Origin: Onchocerca volvulus
Lineage: Eukaryota; Nematoda; Chromadorea; Rhabditida; Onchocercidae
Reading direction: 5' to 3'
Assembly: GCA_000499405.2 (NCBI GenBank)
Contig: HG738137.1
Coordinates: forward strand, 24,680,317-24,744,316
Length of the DNA stretch: 64,000 nt
Below the pieces are notes generated by a model, which saw only the letters and a program-made list of their open reading frames with translations, searched no databases and was not told the origin of the DNA. The position numbers and the translations under genes were made by a program. Below, in pieces: positions 12,268-25,500 of the stretch (its first letter is position 1; every line of letters starts with the position of its first letter).

Positions 12268-12646
12268 ATGCACTTTGATGAACATATAATTTTAACTGTT
12301 ATTGAAAATTTGAAAAAAAAAAAAAATGAGTCATTGACAAAGATTTACATCAAAATTATAAATATCTATTTTAAATTGAACAAAATCAAAAAATTTCATG
12401 AAATCATGATGCCATATATAGATTTTCGAGATTTTGCAATATTCCAGCATATTATTCCAACCAATAAATTTTGTCGATCAATTATTTAGTCCAGCATATG
12501 TTGTTGATATAGCTTTAAAAAAAAACGAAAAGATGAAATTTATTTTACATGGTCCACAGATTTTTCAAATAATTTTAACATTTGATCAAAAGATAAATTG
12601 CAAATCAATAATAATATATTCCGGATTAAAAATATCATTTGGATGA
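12268..12646 (+). pseudogene. possible frame-broken coding remnant, unrecognised
   Basis: Two overlapping open frames (12268-12489 and 12434-12646) read naturally as one ~125-residue stretch if the frame changes by one base near 12470: IIPTNKF in the first continues as INFVDQLFSPAYVVDIAL in the second. Composition is less repetitive than the surroundings. I recognise no family. It could be a decayed exon, two exons with a splice I cannot place, or chance. Confidence 0.2.
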
Positions 12647-12699
12647 ATAACCAAAAATAATAATCTGAACAAAGATAATGATTTCAATCAACTCATTCA

Positions 12700-12905
12700 A
12701 GTTAATTAAATATTACTTAATATCGTATCAAATGTCGTGTTCTATTCCTATCAATGTTATTAACATTCGTATTTTATTATGTTATCATATGAAATAATAT
12801 TAGCACCATATTCTATTATATTATCGTATCAAATAATATCGGTACCGTATTTTAGTGAATTATCGTATAATATCACTACCGTATTGTATTATATTACTGT
12901 ATCAA
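12700..12905. repeat. degenerate repeat around ATTATCGTATCAAATAATAT
   Basis: Several units of roughly 40-50 bp share TATTATATTATCGTATCAAA and a (G)TACCGTATT-like motif, for example near 12722, 12772, 12820 and 12865. Non-coding. Confidence 0.45.
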
Positions 12906-12937
12906 ACAATCTTAAAAATTAAGCAATTAAACATTAC

Positions 12938-13174
12938 CTCGAAAAAGTAGCGATTACTGAAGCATCCATTTTGTAAACGATGAATTATTTTATTCATACT
13001 TGTGGACGGAAAATTATATTTAGCCATTTTACAAATTTTACACCAACATTTCATTGCATAAATAAATGATTGAAAGAAAGTAAACGATTGAGAAGAAGTT
13101 GTTGAAAAAATTTCGTAAACAACAGGAAAAACAGTCTGATCGGATTGCGTTGTTAATTCGATGCAACGAAGCAT
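12938..13174 (-). CDS. possible Cys-containing exon, unrecognised
   Basis: An open stretch of 79 codons on the minus strand ends at a good donor (GAG|GTAATG). It contains a C.C..C cluster in AMKCWCKICKMAKYNF and further single Cys residues. The codon just before its first ATG is TGA, and I cannot place a convincing neighbouring exon on either side. Base composition is less AT-rich than the flanks. It may be an exon of an unidentified small gene or a remnant. Confidence 0.22.
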
Positions 13175-13429
13175 TCAGGAAGCAGTTGTTATTGTTGCTA
13201 ATGCAACCTTAACGCTTGGCACGAACATTTTAAGCTCGAGCTATTGCGAAAAGCCTGCAATTATCATTTTGAACAACAAAAAATATGACGGAAATGCTTT
13301 TTTGTACAATTCTTGATTGATATGATCAAATAAAACTTATCTATGAAAACATCCAATGATAATAGTTATTTTAAAAAGCTTTGTTAAATTTATGTCTAAA
13401 TTAATTCTTCAACATTAATGATTATTATT

Positions 13430-13870
13430 TTAATTATTATTAGAAATCAGAATTTATTTAACATTAAATAATACTATTTCAATTATTAGATAAAAGTCAG
13501 AAATCGAAAACATATATTTAAAAATACTGTCTGCCTCTCTTAACTATTCTTGTAAATTCGAAACTGAGTATATATATATAGTTGAAAATATCGCATCTTT
13601 CTCGGAATTGTTATTGGAAATCAGAATTTGAATACTATATATATTTAAGAGCATCACATCCTCTTGTTAATTATTATTATAAATTTAAAATTAATATATT
13701 ATTGTTAGTATATTATTATAATCAAAAATTGAGTATATATCTTATATATATATATATATAATGAAAGCATTAAATTTCACTTTTATTATTATAAACCAGA
13801 AATTGAATATAAATATATATTTGAAAATATCATAACTAATATTATAAATCAAAAATCGGTCCCGTTTTAA
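13430..13870. repeat. degenerate ~100-bp AT-rich repeat with (TA)n cores
   Basis: Loose copies of ATTATTATAAATCAGAAATTGA, then TATATATATA, then TTGAAAATATC recur about four times between 13430 and 13870. Several (TA)n runs are embedded. Confidence 0.45.
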
Positions 13871-15022
13871 ACCATTAACGCATCAGCTGTGATAACAAAA
13901 TATTTTGTAGACACAAACACAGAAATGCTGAGGAAGATGGATGGAGCATTATCATCAACATATATCACAGAATTCCCGACTATCAGCATCAACATCAATC
14001 ACTACTAATATTAAACTTATCTTTTCATCTCTTCTATTTTTATTTTCGTTAATTTTAAGCTCAAAATTTTCGTCTACATATTCGCAAAAATGCTCGCAAA
14101 ATAAATAAAAAGAAAGGAATGGATTAATAAATGAGCAAATAAATTCAATTTCGAATAATATTGATCAATGATTTATTAATAGGTAAAAAAAAAATTTCAA
14201 TGCTAATCTGAACAGATCCAATTTTTCATCGAATATTTTGAAAATCCAGTCAAAATAATCGCGAATTAACGTAGCATAGGAAAAATATTGAAAAAAAAAA
14301 CAAGGGAAATTTAAACAATATTTGAGAAGTGTCTTATAAATTTGATTTATAATAAGATTACATGAATTTAGCATGTTTAAAATTAAGGACCATGAAAGTA
14401 TTGCCAAATAGTAACAGATATCCAGAAAATAATTCAGGAATAAACATGTAATGTGACGTAATATAATATTTAACGTGACGTGATATTTTCCTCATATCTG
14501 ATTTAAAATGATTAATTTCAGGTTTTACGTAAGTGTATTTATAGATGTTCTGTTTTATTTGCATGATTTTAGATTGTTGTTTTGATGCAAAATTTGATAA
14601 GACATTTTATCAACAGATAGCAAAAAATTTAATCCATCTGATATACTCAACAAAATTAAAATTGGATGGAAAGAATTTCAGCTAACTGATCTGATCAGGA
14701 ATCGAATTAATAAATCATTTTCAAAATGATTTCATACAAATCGTTACAAACAATCATTACAAAATTTCGCATAAATGAAAACAATAAGAATGAATAAAAG
14801 AATAAAACTAATTGAAATTAAAATGATTTAAATGGAAAAATACTGGTGTAAATTTTGGAATGAAAAATTTAAAATAATTTCGAGATATGGCACGGAGAGA
14901 GGAAAAAAAAATATTTTATATGAAAAATGAAGCAAAAATTAAACAAAAATGCTATAAATTGATATGAATTTGAATAAGGAATGATAAGACTGATAAGAAT
15001 AAGTGATAATATTGATAAATTT

Positions 15023-16957
15023 TTAAAATATCTTCAACATGGCTTCTTTGCAGCTGCCTAATTTAATAGACCAATCACCATCTCGACAAATTGAATACGG
15101 TGCACCATCGATGATATTTTGTCCAAGTGGACATGTTAGCAATGCTAGAGTACCTGATACATGCTTTTTTGATGTTGAATTCTGTAAAAATTTTATTGAA
15201 ATTTTTTAAAATAAAAAAATTGTAATCAATAAAGTTTCAAAAAATCAAAAAAAAAATCAATTTTGAGAAATTATAACAAATTAGGTTGCAAAAAATCAAA
15301 AAAAAGTTTTCGAGAAATTATTTAAAAAAAAAGGTCCTAAATTTAAAAATGAAAAGTTCTGAAGAAAACTTTATATTAATAAAAGATTAAGAATTAATGA
15401 CGATAAATTCATGTCATTAAGAGTTTAGCTTTTTTTTTTTGTAGCAATAAAAATATATAAAATCAAAAATTTCTTGAACTATTATTAAATAAACGAGAAA
15501 AAAATGATCAAAAAATTAATTGAATTAATTTTGGAATTTACTAAAGCAAAAAAAAAATATACCGGAATATAGGTTATAATACCCGCTGTACGATTCATTG
15601 GATTACAATTTAAATCAGAAATTGGTGTCAACGTTGTAGATGAATTATCAGAGATTAAAACACATGTTCCTGGAAAGAAAAAAAAAAAGGTAAAAATAAA
15701 AAGGTAAAAATAATTCAAATAATAAAAGTACATCATAAAATTGTTCAACCAAAAAATTTTTTCTAACAGTTTATTCAGCAGATGAATTGAAAAAAAAAAA
15801 AAAGAAAAAAATCGGAATGATTTCAAAAGTAAACATATTTTGAAAAGTAAACAACGTTTTTCAGTTAGGTTTTAACCTTCAAATAAATATAAAATATTAT
15901 ATTTATTACATTTATAGGAAAGAAATATTTCAATAATAAATAAATTTTACAGAAAAATATGAAATTTTATTCCGTTTATATTAAAAATAAATTAATAAAA
16001 CTTGATAGAAAAAAATTTCCAATAAAAATTAAATATTACAAAATTACTTTAAATTACTTTAAAAAAATCACGAAATTATTTTAAAATATCATTTTATCAC
16101 TTAAAATTATAAACTTTCAACAATTGCTCATTTCTTCTAATAACCTGATTTCTAAGATTTCTTACCCAATTTTGGTTCCCAAATACCTTTTGAGGTACAT
16201 TTCGTAGTTGTTGAACCGTTTGCGACAAATCCCAGATTACATGATAATGCGGCCACTGATCCGGTAGCATGGAAAAGACCCGGAATTGATGACAACAAAT
16301 TATATGTCACCAAACCGTTCGGAATTGGTAAATGTACTAAACATAAGGCTGAAAGAACAAAATTTTTGAAAATTTCTCAAATTTAAAACATTTCACTTGT
16401 AAAAAATTAATTTTAATAATAATTATAATCATTAGAAATAAGATTTAAATTAGATTAAATTCAATAAAATTTTTTTCTTAATTTAAAATTTTTAATTATT
16501 TCATGCTTAGTTTTTAAATTATGGATTTCTCAGCTTATCGTAAACTTTAAAATTACCGAATTTCCGACTTTTCATTATTATGAATTTCAAACAAATTCTC
16601 TGTTATTTGTATGAAGAATTGTTGAAAAATAAAGAACATGCCCAAGACTTCTTTTGCACTTCATTCTGTTATCATTTAATAAAAAAAAAAAAAAAAAAGT
16701 TTTTCTTCCATTTGAAATTTTAATATCCATTTTAAATGGATGATTAAATTTTAATATCCATTTTAAATGGATGATTAAATTTTAATATCCATTTAAATGG
16801 ATGATACTCTGCAAAATGAATTAAATTCTCATATCGTAGCATAATATAAAATAAAAAGTCAATTTTTGTCATATAGAGAAAAAAAAAATGAATGAAAACC
16901 GGTGACTGTTGAAGTTGTGAACAACAAAACTGTTACTATCAAGGTGAAACGATTCAT
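15023..16957 (-). CDS. small secreted protein with two sushi (CCP/SCR) domains
   Basis: Exons on the minus strand are 16900-16957, 16166-16348, 15563-15669 and 15023-15181, giving 168 residues with all phases agreeing. Residues 1-19 (MNRFTLIVTVLLFTTSTVT) are a signal peptide. Domain 1 starts with LCLVHLPIPNG, has the second Cys in ALSC, the third in TTKC and ends WEPKLGTC. Its last Cys is encoded across the exon 2/3 junction. Domain 2 runs from LNC through GIITYIP, LTC, SIC, then W, to GSC. Each domain has the four Cys and the conserved Trp of the CCP fold. A short tail (KEAMLKIF) follows. CCP domains bind proteins, for example complement or adhesion partners. A secreted two-domain form could act outside the worm cell, but no ligand can be read from sequence. 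An acceptor (TATTCCAG at 16986) just upstream of the ATG may be a spliced-leader site. Confidence 0.85.
16715..16804. repeat. 31-bp tandem repeat with palindromic core
   Basis: Three copies spaced 31 bp (TAATATCC at 16721, 16752 and 16783) each contain the near-palindrome ATCCATTTTAAATGGAT. The third copy lacks one T. It lies in the first intron of the sushi gene. Confidence 0.85.
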
Positions 16958-17430
16958 CGTACAAATTTTTTTGGTATGCTTAATTCTGGAATAAAAAAAC
17001 GAAACATTAATGAATTTTTACAAGAATTATAACTTTTTTCAGTTATATTTGCGGAATTTCAAAAATTTAAAAATAACAAAAATTTGTTAATATAAATTTG
17101 AAATTTAATTATAAAATTACATTTCAAAGGAATGAAAATAAAAAAAGAAATAATCTCTACCGACGATTCATTCATCTTTCCCGCCTCCCTTCTCCTTCGC
17201 ATATCGGATTTAGGCGGATACGGAATTTCAATAACGGAAATTTCCTGATGAAATGATCAATTAAGAGAAAAAATTTCTATAAATGTCACATTTTCCACAA
17301 TGAAAGTCATACTTTCGCAATTCTAATAAAGGTCAGTTATATTTACTATATCAAAAGGAAACTCATAAAATAGATAAAAGATATGATCCGGGATTCAGTT
17401 GTTTATATTGTTTCTTTTCTCTCCTTTCTT

Positions 17431-17640
17431 TACAACTTGTTTGGATCAAATAATCAAAAGGATTCCCCTTTGACCTCATCTCTTCCTTTTCTCTTTTCTC
17501 GTTTTACCAATTGAAATACCACATTTTTTGACCCCTTATATCAATTATCTTTTCCCTTAACAAAACAATACTACAACTTGTTTGGATCAAATAATCAAAA
17601 GAGGTCACTTTCCCTTGACCCCATCTCTTCCTTCGTTTTA
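17431..17640. repeat. diverged 141-bp tandem duplication
   Basis: TACAACTTGTTTGGATCAAA followed by TAATCAAAAG occurs at 17431 and again at 17572. After both copies come TTTGACCTCATCTCTTCC or TTGACCCCATCTCTTCC. The rest is diverged. Confidence 0.75.
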
Positions 17641-19080
17641 CTTATTTGCAATATCATACTTATCGATCCTTATGTTAATCATTTCAAATCCATTATTTTA
17701 ATAATTAGAATTAATATTAATGCAATAATACCATTTATATCCCAATTGTTTCAAAAATAATAAAGGATTGTCATCTAACAATATTTCTTCTATAGCTATT
17801 ATTCAGCTGCTGTATCATATCACCAACCCATATTATTATTATCATTGTAATTCGACTTAATTGACCTACAAATATACGGTTAACATATCATTATCAGGAA
17901 AAATTTAACAGCTAAGTAAGGACGTAAAAATTGCCACAAATTATTAATTACTTGGAACTAAAATTTTGCAATTTGCATAAATTGAAGAAATCATGAAACA
18001 CTACAATTCATCTAGCAAAAATTGCTCCGTCTAAGGAATTCCAAAATATTCCCCTTAATTCTATTTCAGTAAATGAATATTTGTTCTAAATATGTATACT
18101 TGTTTAATATGATCAAAAATGAATTGCCTTTATTTCTCAATTCTCGGGAGGTAAAATATAATATCATTATAAAAGATGTTCGAAAAGAAGAAAAAACCGA
18201 GAAATCCAGCATAAGTACACGCCAAAAAAGATACCCTATTATAAAATAAAAAAGAGATAAATCTTTTCAAAAGAAAAGTGTATAAAAATTGAGCAAACAT
18301 ACAAACAACGGAAAAAAAAATACAAAGTAGACATTTTCAAATATCAAAACTTATAAGTCATTTGTGATCATAATTCTGAAAGTCTCGTTATCATTAAATA
18401 GAGTATAAATTATTGTCAAAAATATTTATCTAAACATGAAAAATCTGGTTATATTAAAAAAAAAAAAAAGAAAAAGATCGAGATCATCATTTTCTATTCT
18501 TCATGTTCACCTATACTAGAATCCAACTTGCTATGATAAATATGCCTAAATCTCTTCCAACTTATATAATTAAAACTATGATACAATGTAATCACATAAT
18601 TAAATAAAATGAAAAAATGAAAACTAATTGATCGCCGAATCCTAAATACTATGCACAACCAGCATGTTGCAAGAAATTTACAGAATGATAATACCGTATC
18701 GTTATCATTCTGTTTTTAAACAATTAACATAAGCATCACTATTCATGCTATCACTATTTTTTCCTAGATTTGGCCTAATCTAGAAATTGTTAGCATAAGA
18801 CAGAAACATGTCTTATTTTAACATGGCGCTTCTGCTGCAGATGAATTTGTCATAAAACATAACTATCATCAAGGAAAAAAAAAAAAACCCATACAATTGA
18901 AAAGACTGTAGGATAAAAAACAAATGATGTATGATTATAAACATTTTTGTACAAGCAAACGCTACAAACAAACAAACAAAAATTCAACACTTTTTTAAAA
19001 TACAATACTGAATTTTCCAATCACTGAGCAAAGTATATTTGCCATTCTCAGATTTGTTATTTGCTAAAAAAAAAAAAATA

Positions 19081-19129
19081 AAAAAAAATACCTATTACCT
19101 ATTTCAATACAGAAATAGGTATTTTTTTT
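19081..19129. repeat. perfect 16-bp inverted repeat
   Basis: AAAAAAAATACCTATT (19081-19096) pairs exactly with AATAGGTATTTTTTTT (19114-19129) across a 17-nt loop. It lies about 390 bp downstream of the ankyrin stop codon on the minus strand, possibly within or just beyond the 3' UTR. Confidence 0.7.
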
Positions 19130-19518
19130 TTTAATACTATCGCTGTCTTTCCTTAAATTTCCTACATTTCTAAGAATTCATTTCAAAACAACAAACTGTA
19201 TGTGGAAAAAATTTTGATGCTTTTTGATCGAACAAAAAAAACAAAAAATTTAAATTCTCCTCTCCATTTTATTCCATCTCTACTATTCGATGATATATAT
19301 TTCAAATTAGATCGAGCATTCATTTAGAATACAGATAAAAGTATTAGAAAACTATTTTGCTAAAGAAAGTTGACTAAATTTCCATTCAGTCATTTCAAAT
19401 TCATAAAAGAAAAGATGAAATGAGAATGCATCAATAATCTTTTGTTATTGAAATATACCCGTATGTAAAATAAAAATCATAAATTGAAAATGCAAATCTC
19501 AAAATGAAACGTTAATCA

Positions 19519-22500
19519 TCAATAGAAATCGCCTTCTGCATCAGCTTCAGCTTCTTCAATGGTTTCTCTAAAAAGGACAGGTGGAGCATCATGTTTGGTT
19601 TCCCGGAATTTCTGAACTGCTGCTGAAATTTGCAAAAATGACGACTTAATTCCTGAATTAAAGGAAAATACTTTTTGACATCTCACGATGCATTCCTTCA
19701 AAAATAAAGTTCAATTTTTTGCTCCAGAATATACTCTGGATCTTATTTTTAGAAAATGTCTTATTTTTTCATATACAAAAATTCAAAATAACTAACCACA
19801 GATTATTATTTTATAATACGATATGTTGCGTAGTCCCTGCTAACATCTTAACTAGGTTTTAAAGTACTTGGTGTCTCATAATGCATTTCATCAAAAATAA
19901 GATCCAGTTTTGGGAAAAAATTAAATTACGAGCATACTGGAAAAACATGCGAGGACCTATTTCCCTAACAGATCCTATTTTCAGAGAAATACGGTCGTAT
20001 AAATCAAAGTTTTGATTTCTGAAATTATATGTTCATCATTTGATATCGAACTGTAATAGAGATTAAAAATCAAATCCTCTCTGTTTTGTTAGCTGAGGCT
20101 TTCCGTATCTTAAAATTTTAAAAATGAAAATGTAAAAACTATCAAAATTACTTTTTTCCCTTTACTGAAATTTCAAGGATCTTTCAAGGAAAAACTTTGC
20201 AAACTTGTCAGATTATATCTATTAAAATTTGGACTGTAAGTTTTTTTCCTATTTTTTTCAATAGAAACATTCTTTGGTTCAAAAATGAATAGGGAAGAAA
20301 GCATGTTAGAAAAGAAAAAGATATGCAATAAGAAATAATTTGCCTAAGAATAAATTGCTGTTACCGGCACCAATAAATGCATCCAACATGCACAACATGC
20401 AATCCATTACAGCATCATCTTCAATTGGTGCAATTAATGGTATGCGTCCTTTATCATCCTGAAATGAAAAAATAAAAAAAAAAAAAATTATATAAATTGG
20501 AAATTCAAAGAGGACTGAATAGAGTTGAAATCCGAAATTATCCAATGCTGACCGAAAATGAATGATTCAAATTTCTTCCATTTAGATAATCTGCAGCAAC
20601 ACAAAAGAACGGCTAAATGCCAGTTTTTGCCAATCTGCAAGTTATTAATCAGCGCTAAATTCGTAATCTTCATGCTTTAGGGAGCTTCGCTGTGTACTCT
20701 TATCACATGTTATGAATCTTACAAAGAAAGAAATTTAAAAAATTACAATAACTCTTGAAGTTAACCTCAACCATATATTTGACAGAATCTAAATGCATTT
20801 AAGTAATCCATAGGATAAGTCCTTCATGAATAATCGAGGGATCAATAAATTTACTTTCAGAAAATAATCTGCAAGCGTATCTTAAAAAGGAATAATGTTA
20901 CAATATTAAAATGTCTTGAAGATGAAGCTTGACTTATCCGTAAGATCATATATTCTCAATATTTTAAAATTAAAATCATCAATTTTCAACAAAAATTTCA
21001 AACGAAAATTATCTTACTGGAATCTTGTACTTACCATCAATGATAAAGAAAAAGATGAGACTTCCAGTATCTTACGAATAAGTGTAACCATTCCCGCCTT
21101 ACAAGCCAAATGTAGAATACTAAAAAATAGAAAAAATGAGTAGTCAAATTTAATTTGTATGAACCAGTAAGTAAAGATATTTAAACGGTATTTCTTTCAG
21201 TACATTATTTTGTAAAACAAAACTTGAAATTTTGGAAATTATAAAATGGTATAAATTCAAAAAAACTGAACTCCTATTAATTAACAATAATTTCATTTTT
21301 GGTTATCGCAAAATATAAAAACTCACGTTAGTTTCCGTTTATTTTGAATATTGATAATGTGTTTGGCATGTCCATTAAAAGGAACTGGTTTTACATATTT
21401 CAGCAAATAAAGTGCTCCCATCTCATTACGAGCCATGCATACATGATGGAAAACTGTATTACCAGCTATGTCAATTCCTTCCAATGATACAGCCTGATCA
21501 ATTAACAAACCTAAAAAATAACTAATATTTTAACTAATCGCGTTTCCTTCCTAATTATGCTTACTCTGAAGTGATCGTTTAAAACTATTGATTGGTTAAA
21601 CTGCATGATATCTTATTCGATTTATTTCAAATTTCCAAAAACATATTCATATTATTTTCCAGTATTATTAAATTATTTGCTATCACATTCCATAAAAAAT
21701 ATTCAACTCGGATTTCGTAACTAAAAAAAAAAAAAATGGTGGAAAGACTAACTGATAATTTCCAATGCACGAACGGAATCCTTGCAACTTGCCGCTGCCA
21801 TCAGTGGAGTCATACCGAACATATCTACAGCTGAAGGATCAGCTCCAGCAGTGAGTAGCGCAGATACAACTTTTGTATGACCCTGCTGTGCAGCGTGATG
21901 TAATGCTGTACTGCCATAATCATCCTTTGACTTTGCATATTCCATATTCGTTTGCAGTAAGAACTAAAAAGAAAGAAGTGCGCAAAATAATGTTACAAAT
22001 TTCATAGATATCATTTTGCGATGTATTAAATGCGAAAATCTGATTGCTCGATGTTCTACGTCTGCTACAAACAAAATTACATAAAACTTTCTCTCATATT
22101 AAAAACAAAACGACATTTTCTCTTTTGTTAAAAATCAAACTATTCGACATTACCGATTTCGAATAAAATGCTGCAAAATTAAACTGGTGTATATTGCAAA
22201 CTGGTGTATATTCGAAACAATATTACATTGAAATTAGTGGGCAACTAATGATTCTGTATCTCCAGAAAATAAGAAAGAACTTTTCAATTACCTGACATGT
22301 CTCAAGACGCCCATAGGATGCTGCCAGCATTAAGGCCATACTTCGATTCACATCTTTGTTAGCATTATAAAGAATGTGCAAGACAGATTCGTTCCCTTCG
22401 ACAGCTGCCCAATCAAAAGCAGTAAAGCCATCAGAATCTTTTGTTTCGCGCACATCATTTTCTAACAAATAACTGACAGTTGCTGAATCACCTGTAAAAT

Positions 22501-25500
22501 TCACTCAAAAAATAAGAAAAAGAAAAATATCAACCAGGAAAAGATGGAAAACTTTTCTGATTCTGCGGTTTTCAAAATTCAATACTTTTTATAGTAAAAC
22601 TTCGCCAAAAAAATATTTATTGCTTCAAATCGCATAAAAACTTCACTACTAATTTAAAAATTGATGTCAAATACAACAATAAGAAATATAATGGTTATGA
22701 TATAAATAGGCATGTGAACTTATACTATGCAAAATTAAAATTTATTTTAAGTTACAGAATTTCAAAATGTGAAAAAATTAACCCGATCTTGCTGCAATAT
22801 GAAATGGTGTAACACCGCTGCAATCCATCGATTTAAAATCAGCACCCTTATCCACCAACTGCTTACATAAAAGTTCGTTCCGCAAGCTACAAGCCCGATG
22901 CATTAAACCACGAGCATTTTTGTCGAATAATTTGACATCACTTTTTGGTAACAAAGCAAGGAAACAATCCAAAAAACCATTTGAAAGAGCAAGCATGATC
23001 GGTGTTCTAAAACAAAAACAACAAAGACAATTTGGCAAGCAAAAAATCCAAACCAGATCATAGAGTTGGCAAAAAAATTTTGAAATAAGCAGAATTTCTA
23101 ACTCTTCCTCCTCATCAAGCATCTTTAAACAATTGATTGCAAAAGCATTTAAAAAAATTTATTGGAACAGATGAAAAAATTACAAAACACTGACATATAA
23201 AATAATGCTGATCATTTAAAAGAATATCGACTATTGAAAAATTTTCAAACCTTGATAAAGAATCTAAAACATTGATATCCTTTTCTTTAAGCAATTCTAC
23301 AGCAAGAGAAATGCAAACAGTCCTCCCACATGCAGCTGCAGCATGCAACGGTGTCATACCAAAACAATCTCTTCGTAATAATGCACGTTTCCGAATTGAT
23401 GTTCGCAGAAGAATATCCACACATCGTTGATAACCTGCAACTTTGAGTTTCCCAATTATCGCGTAAATTTTCATTTTCTGGAAAACGACTTTATATTTTT
23501 CAATGTGATTCAAAATATGTTAATATTATACGACCTCAACACTGAATGCATCCTAAAAATATAAATATAAATTCACAAAAATTTATCAAATTATATTCAT
23601 CAGAAGTATGATACTTTAATAGTTACGCGGTAAATCGTTCGCTAAATGGATGGGATGAGTATGAATTTGAATATCTTGTTGCGGAAAAAGGAAAAGTTCC
23701 AATCTTATTTTTTAAACTCTCTTCCAGATTCATAATATTTTTATTGGTACTAATTTCTTAATAACTGCATGCATTTTACCCTTAATCTGAATCCATGGGA
23801 CTAATAAACATTAATCTGTAAACAGATTAAAATATTTACGATGACTCGGATAAAGCATTGTACTATTAATTTCTTTCCGAAGAATATAATTGATAGAATA
23901 GCAGAGATGATCAGTATGGAAGAAAATTTTATAATTCAGAAAATTTCACTTGTGAATTTACATAATTTATGACGTCAAATTAAGATAAAAATGGGAACCT
24001 TACCATATGACATAGCATAATGAATGGGAATTCGTTCCAGCGAATCCATTTCAAGTCCTATAGTGTTACTAATTTTCGTTGCTTGTTCCTTATCAAGCTT
24101 CATTGAACGTACATGATAGAAAGCTAATAGCTTTTGTAATAACTGGGCATGATTATAACGAGCTGCTACATGATAGAGTGTTAAATGATAAGGATGACGA
24201 GATGATGGAACAGTGACATCAGACATTGCATCTATTAGCTGAAAATTTATCGGATCTAATGAATTTCGTTTTAAAAAGTATTCATATTTCAAGTTTTAAA
24301 TGAATATAGCTTAATCGTTTCGTCATTCAGATCTATCCTGAATTCCATACTGATACAAAACCCTTTTATGTATTAAAAGACAAAATATACTGTTTAAATG
24401 AACCGACCATCCATTATTTTGAATATCAACGAATTGCACAGGCTGAATTTTATCTATAATAAAGATGAAATTCAGGCTGTACAATTCAATCATACTTGAA
24501 GCAATAGATTGAAATTGAATCAATTAGGTAAGCAAAAGGTTTTTTTTACGATGCTTCTAACATGTTCTAACTTTAAACCTGTTTTTTAACTTTTCTAACA
24601 ATATTCATATTGTATATTCGGTACTTTAAGGAAATATTTCTTACAGCACTTCAAAATTTCCAAATTGCTGTCATTCTAGCATCATAATAAAATTCAAGTA
24701 GAATTTTGAATGAAATTAGAAATAAAATGCAAAAAGATGAATTTTCTTGGAAAGTAGATATTATCACCACAAATAGCAGATATTTGAAAACTTACAAGTA
24801 CAGCTGTATCTATATTGCCAGCTTTAATTGCATGGTGTACGGGAAGAAAACCTGATTTGTCTCTGATTTGTAAAGTTTTATCATCAGCACGTATTAATAT
24901 TTTAGCACTCTGAAAAATCACACGACAAATTTGATTACTCAAGTTTGTTAAGAATAGACTGAAAGCATTCTTTCGAAAAAAATTCCTGTTTATATTAGGA
25001 TTTCCATAACTGAACATTTTCAGAACGTTTAAAAAATAATTTTTTTACATCAGTGAAATAAATCTATCAAAAAACAATCAATCATATTGTGTTCTTTGTT
25101 TGTAATTATGCTTGAAATCACGGAACAAAAAGAAAAACTGACAACTAATGCCAAATCTGAAGCTGACTGCACAGCATAATGTAATGGAGTATATCCTAAT
25201 TGATCTTGTGCATTTGCAAGAGCACCTGCAGCCAACAATTTCTGAATAGCAGGAAAGAAACCGCCTCGAGCAGCATAATGCAACGCAGAACATCCTTTGA
25301 AATCCACTTTTGACGCCGAAATATTGGTTGAAAGCAAATAATCAATCATAAATTCGCTGGAATTAAAAATTGATGGAAATAAGTTGAACAAAATTTTCAA
25401 AAATAAAAGACTAGCATTATGGCTCAACAAATATTTCCATGAAATATATTCTCCAACAGCATTACGTTTGCTTGTTTTACACGATTACACGTAAAGATTC

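Larger units (their letters stand above)
8862..15022. other. gene-poor AT-rich region
   Basis: About 6 kb between the transthyretin-like gene and the sushi gene. It holds a 51-bp tandem duplication (9825-9920), an inverted repeat (11825-11910), a frame-broken open stretch (12268-12646), a possible exon on the minus strand (12938-13174), a degenerate repeat (12700-12905) and AT microsatellites (10511-10523, 13568-13760). The open frames at 14165-14564 on the minus strand are AT-rich and look accidental. Confidence 0.5.
16958..19518. other. spacer between the sushi and ankyrin genes
   Basis: Both flanking genes are on the minus strand, so this holds the ankyrin 3' UTR at its right end and the sushi promoter at its left end. 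It contains a diverged 141-bp duplication (17431-17640) and a hairpin (19081-19129). TTTTATT near 19270 would read AATAAAA on the minus strand and may be the ankyrin poly(A) signal. The plus-strand open frame at 17578-17760 falls inside the duplication and looks accidental. Confidence 0.55.

Noticed and set aside
14165..14564. Two overlapping minus-strand open frames
   Set aside because: Phe/Leu/Ile/Lys-rich low-complexity translations, no splice signals in phase and no recognised domain.
20488..20673. Minus-strand open frame with CCC and IGKNW motifs, possible ankyrin exon
   Set aside because: The exon ending at 21035 joins directly in phase to 20458, giving the conserved DDKGRIPL segment, so this lies in an intron.
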